Positions 54,511-61,915 of a stretch of 64,000 bases of DNA are shown in pieces. A program made the position numbers and the translations under genes. The notes under the pieces were generated by a model. It was not told where the DNA came from. It searched no databases and worked only from the letters and a program-made list of their open reading frames with translations. This DNA comes from Roseivirga sp. 4D4 (GTDB lineage Bacteria > Bacteroidota > Bacteroidia > Cytophagales > Cyclobacteriaceae), in NCBI RefSeq assembly GCF_001747095.1, contig NZ_MDGP01000001.1:3145001-3209000 (forward strand), given 5' to 3'. How positions within the stretch are numbered: the first letter of the stretch is position 1; each line of letters starts with the position of its first letter.

Positions 54511-55656
54511 TTAATGGTGTCCATCATCCACCGCCTGCCCGATGTACATCGAAGAGAACAGTGTAAAGACATAAGCCTGAATCACAGCCACCAATATTTC
54601 AATCAAAGTGATCACTACAGAAAAGAGTGTTCCCACAACTCCTACAGCGACACTATTCAATATAAAGCCTAAACCAACAATACTTAGCACTACAATGTGA
54701 CCTGCTGTAATTGAGGCGAACAAACGTAGTGTAAGCGAAATAGGCTTAGTGAAAATTCCGATGATTTCCACCACAAGGATAATTGGCCTTAAAGGAAGCG
54801 GTACACCAGGTGTCGCGAAGATGTGACCCCAGTAAGCTTTCTTACCATTAAACTGTGTGATGAAGAACGTAAATAAGGCCAAACTCAAAGTCACTGCGAT
54901 GTTACCTGAAAGGTTAGCAGCACCAGGAGTAAGTCCTAGTAAGTTATTGTATAGAATAAAGAAGAACATGGTCAACAAGAATGGCATAAAGCGCTGGTAC
55001 TTGTCTTCTCCAATGTTAGTCTTAGCGATATCATCTCTAATGAAAACAATGATAGGCTCAAATAGTGATTGAAGTCCTTTAGGGGCAGCAACACCACTTT
55101 TATATCTTTTCGCAATTGTAATGAAGGTGATCAACATTAAGAATACGCTTAGAAAAAGTGACGCTACATTCTTGGTGATCGATAGGTTTAAGAAGTCAGC
55201 TTCAGCTTCATGATCATCAGAAGCCGGTGCACCATGTGCATCATCTGTTTCGTGACCAGCATTTTCGCCATGTCCATCATCTGTGCCATGCGTTGACTCG
55301 CCATGACCTGCTGATGCTCTTACCAATTTGCCATGAGAAATCATGTAACCATCATGTGCAATAGGCTCATGGTGCTCATCATAAAAGTCAGATGACATGA
55401 AGAATTTGAATTCACCGTGATCGTAAATGATCATTGGAAGTGGGATGGTCACATGGGTGTGTCCAATCGTCACAATGTGCCACTGATAGTCATCGGCAAT
55501 GTGATGCATGATGAAGTCTGTGCTCCCCTCCTCTTTTTCTTCGTCTCCGCTGCCTGAAGCGGCAAATAAATTTGAACTGTTGGCAATACTGAAAAGCGTT
55601 ATTAAGAGGCTTATGATCAGTAAATTGGGAAAGTTAGTTCTGCTATTTTTCATCAT
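54511..55656 (-). CDS. atpB: F1Fo ATP synthase subunit a with extended His-rich periplasmic N-terminus
   Basis: 381 residues, much longer than the 271-residue E. coli protein. The extra N-terminal part (about 165 residues) starts with a signal-peptide-like stretch (LLIISLLITLFSIANSSNLFA), then a His-rich region (YQWHIVTIGHTHV, DEHHEPIAHDG, followed by six His in 36 residues between about 120 and 158). The membrane part follows, with the essential Arg in SLTLRLFASITAGH and the last helices IEILVAVIQAYVFTLF. It forms the ion half-channels against the c ring. The start overlaps the AtpI-like gene stop (two adjacent ATGs are possible starts). Long a subunits are usual in Bacteroidota; the role of the His-rich part is unknown. 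Confidence 0.94.
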   Translation of the reverse strand: MMKNSRTNFPNLLIISLLITLFSIANSSNLFAASGSGDEEKEEGSTDFIMHHIADDYQWHIVTIGHTHVTIPLPMIIYDHGEFKFFMSSDFYDEHHEPIAHDGYMISHGKLVRASAGHGESTHGTDDGHGENAGHETDDAHGAPASDDHEAEADFLNLSITKNVASLFLSVFLMLITFITIAKRYKSGVAAPKGLQSLFEPIIVFIRDDIAKTNIGEDKYQRFMPFLLTMFFFILYNNLLGLTPGAANLSGNIAVTLSLALFTFFITQFNGKKAYWGHIFATPGVPLPLRPIILVVEIIGIFTKPISLTLRLFASITAGHIVVLSIVGLGFILNSVAVGVVGTLFSVVITLIEILVAVIQAYVFTLFSSMYIGQAVDDGHH

Positions 55657-56060
55657 GTTTTTTCGCCCTCTGTCGAAATCGCGCGCAAGTTAGACAGAAT
55701 GCTATATATTTCAAATACTAAGTAGAATAAATAGGCAGCGAAAAAGTTGGCTACCCAAATGATTCTGTCTTCGATACCGACAAAGAGTACAATGCCAACA
55801 AAACCCATGCTTAGAAGTAGTCTCAAAACTGTAAGACCTAAGAATAAATTAGGCCGGCTTTGGGCATCCATATTTCTGATACCCCAGTCTCCTATGATCA
55901 CAACGATCAAGCCTAGAATGGCTGAAAAAATGACAATAGACCACACTTTTTCATGCACAAATTGAGCAGTACTCTCCATTTGCTGCAATCCAAAAACGAT
56001 TCCCGCTAGTACCAGCGAAACGATTATGGATATGGTGATTTGCTTGCCTATGCTTTGCAT
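55653..56060 (-). CDS. Four-helix membrane protein upstream of atpB (AtpI-like position)
   Basis: 135 residues with four predicted transmembrane helices (about 8-26, 40-58, 74-95, 102-125). The placement directly before atpB, overlapping it by four bases, is that of AtpI, an assembly chaperone of the c ring, but sequence similarity to AtpI is not obvious by eye. Probably a lineage-specific ATP-synthase-associated protein. It follows the AtpZ gene after 65 bases. Confidence 0.7.
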   Translation of the reverse strand: MQSIGKQITISIIVSLVLAGIVFGLQQMESTAQFVHEKVWSIVIFSAILGLIVVIIGDWGIRNMDAQSRPNLFLGLTVLRLLLSMGFVGIVLFVGIEDRIIWVANFFAAYLFYLVFEIYSILSNLRAISTEGEKT

Positions 56061-56125
56061 GCCGCAAAGGTAAGTCTTTGAAAACTAGAGAAGAAACTTA
56101 GTGGTAAAAAAGATATAACAATGGG

Positions 56126-56329
56126 TTAGTCCTTGGGCAGCGATCGGTAGAGCATATAAATGGCTCCAGTAGTCCCTACCAAAATCATTAAAATGATGAA
56201 TAATGGTTTTCCCGAATTCCAAGACTCATCCATTTTATAACCCAACCAACCACAAATACCAATGGTGAGAAACAATTGAATACCCAGCTGCGAGTATTTG
56301 AGATAGTCATTCGGGTTTTTTTCTTTCAT
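56126..56329 (-). CDS. AtpZ/AtpI family protein
   Basis: 67 residues, two transmembrane helices (about 13-31 and 43-61). The pattern YSQLGIQLFLTIGICGWLGYKMD is characteristic of the AtpZ family of small proteins that accompany F-type ATP synthase operons, reported to act in assembly or Mg/Ca transport with AtpI. It begins 3 bases after the TlpA-like gene and precedes the AtpI-like gene. Confidence 0.85.
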   Translation of the reverse strand: MKEKNPNDYLKYSQLGIQLFLTIGICGWLGYKMDESWNSGKPLFIILMILVGTTGAIYMLYRSLPKD

Positions 56330-56332
56330 GAT

Positions 56333-57895
56333 CTACCGCTCAATATACTGCATTAGCAGAGATTCCAAACCTGCATTCATCGGGCTTGGTGCGTTTCGTT
56401 CCACCAGGCTACCCTTCTTATCAAAGATTAGATAGCGCGGTATGGCATCCATAGCCAGATTCTTTTTCATTTCAGATTTTTTGTGATTAAGCACTAAGTA
56501 ATTGTGCATATAGCCATTGAGCCCATCAGACATACTCGCTCGCCTCCAAGCATCCTGCTTGTTATCAATGGAAAAGTAAACGAAGGAAATAGCCTCACCC
56601 TTTAGTTTATTCCTCAACTGTATGGAGCTAGGCATTGCTTGCCGACATGGTGCACACCAACTGGCCCAATAATCCACATAGACCACTTTACCCCTTAGCT
56701 CATTGAGTAAACCTGTCAACATATTGGTGCTACCATCTTCATGTAAGAGATTGACCCCAATATTACTTTTGACCAATGCTTCGCGATTGATCAGAAAATC
56801 CTCCTGAAATCTTTGGGTAAACAAGGTGTCATCTGGATATGCGTTTTGATAATCAGTGGCATAGGCGGAGATGGTTTCATAAGATTCATTCGAGTCCACC
56901 ATTCTTTCCAGGCAAAACCATTTGGCCTTAGCCAAAAGAGACCCTTCAAAATGCTTATCCAACAAGTCGAATGCTTTCGGATAATCTATATATAGTTTAT
57001 TTGATGTTCGCTTCTTTTCTCCTAACAGAATCCCTTCTGTAATGTAGAAGTACAGGTAAGTTTTACCATATCGGCTATTCAAGATGAATTCTTCCTCAAA
57101 AAGAGAGCTTTCCAGTAAGCCCTTTAAATAAGTCTTATCATCTAGCTTCTTTACCAAAAATGAGAGCCTCAGGTAATGCCTTCTCAATTCAATCTCTTCC
57201 TTTAAGTCCAAACTGAAAGTGTCTGCCGAGTTAGCCTCTAAACTGAGCTTGTTCATTAATTGCTCAATATGACCATAGGTCTGATCTAAAAACTCGTTGA
57301 GCACTTGGGGATTAGCCTCGTAAAAATCTCGTTGAAACAAGATAGGGTAAAGGTCAGTTCGCGAAAAGTCATTAGAGGCAGTCATTTTCTGCGCGCTGTC
57401 TGTAAACACAAGCAGGTTGTATAATGAATCTTGAACCACCGATCGCTCAGAGGGAAATTGGCTTTCTAATATGTTAATAAACTCCCTTTCGGGTACGGCC
57501 CTGAGTATTATTCCTTCACCATCGAAATGAAAAAACAACGAATCTCCGGGCGAAACGATTAGGTCCTGCTTTTGAGTAAGCTTATTCGCTATGGTCAAAA
57601 GTCGTTCTTCCGCTAAAGAGATTACGAGGGTGTCCTTACTTTTTGCACTGATAAATTGTTCCTGAATGGTATCGTTGATTCCTGCCTGAAAGCTCATGCT
57701 TATGGGTGCGGAAGTTTCATTATTCAGGCTTACCCAAATAGCGTCAGGGATTTTCTTCTCCTCAATGACCTTTTCAAGGTTAGACTGGCATGAAATACCA
57801 AGGAAAGTGATAAGGAAAACCGAAAAGAGCGTGTGCCACAAAACACCTATGCGCAATTGGGGCGTTTCATTGCAAGCCATTCTCAGATTGGACAT
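56333..57895 (-). CDS. TlpA-like thiol-disulfide oxidoreductase lipoprotein
   Basis: 520 residues. Lipobox LGISC (C36) anchors it to a membrane, periplasmic side. Residues 40-370 are a helical/beta N-terminal region of the kind found in Bacteroidota DUF4369/TlpA proteins. The C-terminal thioredoxin fold has VVYVDYWASWCAPCRQ with the redox pair WCAPC near residue 413 and the cis-Pro region IPRYLIFDKKGS. It probably reduces or isomerises disulfides in exported proteins. An alternative start is the Met at residue 6. It lies 54 bases after bactofilin and 3 bases before AtpZ, so it seems cotranscribed with the ATP synthase genes. Confidence 0.85.
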   Translation of the reverse strand: MSNLRMACNETPQLRIGVLWHTLFSVFLITFLGISCQSNLEKVIEEKKIPDAIWVSLNNETSAPISMSFQAGINDTIQEQFISAKSKDTLVISLAEERLLTIANKLTQKQDLIVSPGDSLFFHFDGEGIILRAVPEREFINILESQFPSERSVVQDSLYNLLVFTDSAQKMTASNDFSRTDLYPILFQRDFYEANPQVLNEFLDQTYGHIEQLMNKLSLEANSADTFSLDLKEEIELRRHYLRLSFLVKKLDDKTYLKGLLESSLFEEEFILNSRYGKTYLYFYITEGILLGEKKRTSNKLYIDYPKAFDLLDKHFEGSLLAKAKWFCLERMVDSNESYETISAYATDYQNAYPDDTLFTQRFQEDFLINREALVKSNIGVNLLHEDGSTNMLTGLLNELRGKVVYVDYWASWCAPCRQAMPSSIQLRNKLKGEAISFVYFSIDNKQDAWRRASMSDGLNGYMHNYLVLNHKKSEMKKNLAMDAIPRYLIFDKKGSLVERNAPSPMNAGLESLLMQYIER

Positions 57896-57949
57896 GTATT
57901 AAAGGTAGAAAACACCTTTAACTAATCAAATAGTTATATGGGTTTGATA

Positions 57950-58372
57950 TTAGGCCCTCTTGGCTACCTTCTCTGATGCACGACTTTCAGGCAGTTCGAT
58001 CACAATGTCTTTCGCCAAGTGGCCCATTTTACAACCACCATTGAATGTTGCCCCTGGCTCCACGACAAGTTGATTGGTAAGAATATCACCGTTGATTACG
58101 GCTGTAGGTTTCAGAATCAGTAATTCTGAGATCTCAATATTACCACGAATATTACCAGCCACTTCTCCTGATCGAGCCACCACATTTCCATCCACATAAG
58201 CATCGGGCCCCATCACAAACTTCGCTTTGGCTTTGGCATTGCCATATACCTTACCCTCTACTCTGATATTGCCTGCAGACTCAATACTGCCTTCGAGTAC
58301 GGTTTCCTTACCAATAATATTACTGGTTTGGCTCAATTCTTCTGATGATTTTTTTTCTTCTTTTGAAAACAT
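57950..58372 (-). CDS. Bactofilin (polymer-forming cytoskeletal protein)
   Basis: 140 residues. A short disordered N-terminus precedes the bactofilin beta-helix, about residues 20-120: ETVLEGSIESAGNIRVEGKV, ARSGEVAGNIRGNIEI, LILKPTAVINGDI, LVVEPGATFNG. Bactofilins polymerise without nucleotide and recruit cell-wall enzymes to define curvature or stalks. The gene follows the M23 endopeptidase by 20 bases; this pairing occurs in several phyla and suggests that bactofilin scaffolds that enzyme. Confidence 0.93.
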   Translation of the reverse strand: MFSKEEKKSSEELSQTSNIIGKETVLEGSIESAGNIRVEGKVYGNAKAKAKFVMGPDAYVDGNVVARSGEVAGNIRGNIEISELLILKPTAVINGDILTNQLVVEPGATFNGGCKMGHLAKDIVIELPESRASEKVAKRA

Positions 58373-58392
58373 GGCTCAATCTGTTTTTCTAA

Positions 58393-59247
58393 TTAAAACG
58401 AAATGAATTCTTCCGGATTTACGGCAGAACCATTATACCAAAGTTCAAAGTGTAAGTGTGGGCCGGAAGTCAGCTCTCCGGTGTTACCAATAATGGCCAC
58501 AATTTCACCTGCAGTAATAAAATCACCCACTTCCTTAGTGAGCGTTGAGTTGTGCTTATAAATTGAAATCAAATTTTCTCTGTGCTGTACAGCAATCACA
58601 TTGCCCTCAGACTGTGTCCAACTTGCCAGAATTACCGTTCCATCCGCTATACACTTAACGGGTTCATCCTTTTTAGCAACCACATCAATGCCGTAGTGTT
58701 CATTCTGAGCATTAAAAGGCTCTGAAATATACCCTGTGATGGGTGAAAAGAAATAAAGTTGTCTGAGTTCTTCATTTTCAATTTGCCCGGTCAATAGAAA
58801 GTCCCCTCCTCTTTCAAACTCAGCCTTAAATGCTGAATCCGTGGTTTCCAATTGCTCAACATTTCCAGGAGACTGCGGCTGAGGAGCCTCAGACTCTAGG
58901 ACTTCATTAGAAGTCACATCTCCCTGCATTATCTTTTTAAAGCTCGTAATGAACTGATCTCTACTCTCTAACTCCTGAGTGAGTGAATCGAGTGATATGC
59001 TCATCTGAACCAAGTCTTTGCGGGTTTCTTGCTCGGCATAACGTGGGTCGAACCATTGCGCTAAGACCGTATTGACCAGATAAATACTGATCGTTAAAAT
59101 GACTAAGAAGACCAAAAAGGCAAAGAAGGCTATTTTGGCATAGGTAAACTTATAGGTGGCCTTTTCAGAAAAGTCTTCCTCATTCTGAACGATGAAAATA
59201 TGCCTGGTATTTAGCCAGTTGGATAAGGTTTTCTTGAATCTTGCCAC
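58393..59247 (-). CDS. M23 family metallopeptidase (LytM-type), membrane anchored
   Basis: 284 residues. A cytoplasmic start, one transmembrane helix (about 37-60), a coiled-coil-like linker (about 70-150), then a LytM domain about 165-284. Zinc ligands are intact: H and D in EHYGIDVVAK and the HLHFELW motif near residue 266. It is predicted to cleave peptide cross-links in peptidoglycan, or to act as a scaffold if autoinhibited. First gene of the minus-strand unit with bactofilin; divergent from sprE with 106 bases between starts. Confidence 0.92.
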   Translation of the reverse strand: MARFKKTLSNWLNTRHIFIVQNEEDFSEKATYKFTYAKIAFFAFLVFLVILTISIYLVNTVLAQWFDPRYAEQETRKDLVQMSISLDSLTQELESRDQFITSFKKIMQGDVTSNEVLESEAPQPQSPGNVEQLETTDSAFKAEFERGGDFLLTGQIENEELRQLYFFSPITGYISEPFNAQNEHYGIDVVAKKDEPVKCIADGTVILASWTQSEGNVIAVQHRENLISIYKHNSTLTKEVGDFITAGEIVAIIGNTGELTSGPHLHFELWYNGSAVNPEEFISF

Positions 59248-59353
59248 AATAAAAAATCAAGGGAAACAAAAATATTGATTAAAACCTAACCAGATACCTT
59301 TTATTGTATTAATTGCGCCTTATTGTTCGTTCCTATTCAGAAATCACTCTGAT

Positions 59354-61915
59354 TTGAAAATCAGCAATTTACATATCAAAAGATTTTTTTGTCTTCTCCT
59401 ATTCGTAGGCATAGTCGGTTGCAATTCTAAAGGCTATCAGAACATGAATGCCCGCTATAATGGGTATTTCTATGCCAATCAATACATTGACGAGGTTTAT
59501 CAAAGCCTGGAGGACAAATACGACTATAATTTCAATGATATTCTTAAGGTTTTTCCTGATATAGATTCAGGCACGGTTCAGGGAAATGAAGAAAAGCTTG
59601 ATGATGCTTTCAAAAAGGCATCTCAGGTAATAGAATGGTATAAAACCAGCGATTGGGTAGATGATAGTTACATACTCATAGGGAAAATCAGGCATTTAAG
59701 GGCTCAGTTTCAATACGCCATTGAGACTTTTCAATTTGTTAATCAAACCAGTAAGGATGATGGTGCACGGCAAGAAGCATTGATCGGCTTGATGCGCACT
59801 TATATGGACATGGGCGATATGGACAATGCGACAGACGTTTCGAATTATTTGACTTTAGAGGAAGAACTAACACCTGAAAACAATCTGGACTACCAGGTCT
59901 TGCTCGCTTACTATCATCAGCGCCAAGGAAACGAAGCTGGAATTGCCGAAGCACTCCGAGAAGTCAATAACCTCATTAGCAATCGCGATCAAAAGGCCAG
60001 AACCAATTTTATCCTAGGACAAATCGCTCAAAAGAACGGTGATGGGCAACAGGCTTTTGACTACTATGATTTGGCTCTAAAGGGAAACCCACCATATGAA
60101 CTCGTTTTCCATTCAGAATTGAATAAGATGGCCCTGACAGATTATTCAAAATCCAGTGCCGATAGAATTCAAAAGGTATACAAGACCTTTGACAAGATGC
60201 TTAAGGACGGAAAGAACCTAGAGTATCAGGACAAGATCTACTATGTGATGGGCCAGTTGGAAGAACAGCGTGGGAAGTTGCTCAACGCCATTAACCATTA
60301 TAGAACCGGAACGCAGGTAGAACAGCCCGATCAGCGACAGCAGGGAATGAATTTTTTAAAGCTAGGGGAAATCTATTTTGATCCTTATGAGAATTTCCCA
60401 TTGTCGAGCCAGTATTATGACAGTGCAATCGCCAAGCTACCTGAGGACTTTCAGAACTACGTAGCCATTGCCGATAAACAACAGGTTCTCAATGACTTTG
60501 TGACACAATTAAATACCATATCACGAAATGATAGTCTGTTGAACTTGGCAGAAATGAATCCCGTGTCGCTGGATGCATTTCTTGATCAGTATCTGCGGGC
60601 TGAGGCTGCCAAGCAGGCAGAAATCGATAGGCAAAAGAGAAAAGCCAATCCCATTTCACCATCAGTTACCAATACCAACACAGATATATCCGATGATGAC
60701 ACCTGGTACTTTTATAATCAGGCAGCGATCAGTCAAGGCGAACGTGAATTTCAGAGGGTTTGGGGAAACAGACCGCTTGAGGATAATTGGAGACGCTCGA
60801 GCAAAACAACCGTTGCCGTAGGACTTGACCCTTCCTTGATTGCCGATAACAACAACAATCAAAATCAAGGCAATGAAACATCAAGTGCAACAGATGGCAC
60901 AGCTGCCGAAAAGCAAAAGCTATTGGAGACCATACCAAGGTCGGCCGAACAAAAGGACTTGGCCAATGCCGAAATCCAAGAAGCCTATTTCAACCTTGGA
61001 AGAATCTATCGGTTCGGCCTGAAAAGAAACAGTGAGTCGGCCAACAGTTATGAAACCCTGTTAAGTAGGTACCCCAAAACCGAATTTCGCTTAGAGACCC
61101 TTTTTGCGCTCTATACACTTTTCGAAAACACAGACCCTGGCAGAGCTGAGGATTACAAGCGACTTATCATAGCCGAGTTTCCAGAAAGTCTGACGGCCAA
61201 GGTGCTTATTAATCCCAACTATGTTCAGGAAAAGGAGGCCAGAAACCTCAGACTTCAGCAGCAATACGCAGAAGCTTATGCCAAATACGAAGCCGGTAAT
61301 TATGTTGAGGCTGATCAAATGTTAAAAGCCGCGCTAGCTTCTTTTGAAGATGTGGACTTTTTACCAACCGTTGAATTACTATCGGCAATTTTAAAAGCCA
61401 AAACTGAGGGTTTATTCCCTTACGAGAAAGCCTTAGAAGAATTTACGGCCAAGTACACCGAAGGACCTTTATTTGATTATGCCAATGGCCTGCTTTCAGC
61501 CTTAAAACCTGCAAAAGACGAGATATTGTCAGACAGAGGCTTTGATTTCAGTGAGGACTTCCAACAACAGCATTTGGTAGCCATTACGATAGATAAGACC
61601 TTGAACGGGGTTGATAAGGTAAAGGCAATCATCAATACACTGAACAGTGAACGGTTTCCAAATCAAAGGCTATCGATCGGCAATCTCACTTTGAAAAAGA
61701 ACGAAAACGTAGAGATACTTTATATCAACTCATTTAAGACTAAATCTGCTTCTCAACGTTATAGAGATGTGCTTTCTGAAGTCTTAGCAGAAGCGATTAA
61801 TCAAGAAGACACTAATTTTCATAATTTTGCTATCTCTATCGACAACTTACAGTTCTTGTTCGATAGCGAGAAGATTGAAGAGTACATGAGTTTTCATGAC
61901 AAATTTTATCAATAG
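59354..61915 (+). CDS. sprE: SprE/PorW-type TPR lipoprotein of the T9SS and gliding machinery
   Basis: 853 residues. TTG start; no ATG precedes the signal. Lipobox VGIVGC with C23. The sequence after the lipid anchor, YQNMNARYNGYFYANQYIDE, is characteristic of SprE/PorW, a lipoprotein needed for type IX secretion in Flavobacterium and Porphyromonas. Multiple TPR-like helical pairs follow (about 90-390, 535-700), interrupted by a low-complexity Asn/Gln-rich segment (about 495-525, DNNNNQNQGN). The extreme C-terminus (about 715-853) is a separate alpha/beta region. It is followed without spacing by a class A penicillin-binding protein gene. The name rests on length, lipobox, motif and TPR layout; a profile search would settle it. 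Confidence 0.85.
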   Translation: MKISNLHIKRFFCLLLFVGIVGCNSKGYQNMNARYNGYFYANQYIDEVYQSLEDKYDYNFNDILKVFPDIDSGTVQGNEEKLDDAFKKASQVIEWYKTSDWVDDSYILIGKIRHLRAQFQYAIETFQFVNQTSKDDGARQEALIGLMRTYMDMGDMDNATDVSNYLTLEEELTPENNLDYQVLLAYYHQRQGNEAGIAEALREVNNLISNRDQKARTNFILGQIAQKNGDGQQAFDYYDLALKGNPPYELVFHSELNKMALTDYSKSSADRIQKVYKTFDKMLKDGKNLEYQDKIYYVMGQLEEQRGKLLNAINHYRTGTQVEQPDQRQQGMNFLKLGEIYFDPYENFPLSSQYYDSAIAKLPEDFQNYVAIADKQQVLNDFVTQLNTISRNDSLLNLAEMNPVSLDAFLDQYLRAEAAKQAEIDRQKRKANPISPSVTNTNTDISDDDTWYFYNQAAISQGEREFQRVWGNRPLEDNWRRSSKTTVAVGLDPSLIADNNNNQNQGNETSSATDGTAAEKQKLLETIPRSAEQKDLANAEIQEAYFNLGRIYRFGLKRNSESANSYETLLSRYPKTEFRLETLFALYTLFENTDPGRAEDYKRLIIAEFPESLTAKVLINPNYVQEKEARNLRLQQQYAEAYAKYEAGNYVEADQMLKAALASFEDVDFLPTVELLSAILKAKTEGLFPYEKALEEFTAKYTEGPLFDYANGLLSALKPAKDEILSDRGFDFSEDFQQQHLVAITIDKTLNGVDKVKAIINTLNSERFPNQRLSIGNLTLKKNENVEILYINSFKTKSASQRYRDVLSEVLAEAINQEDTNFHNFAISIDNLQFLFDSEKIEEYMSFHDKFYQ

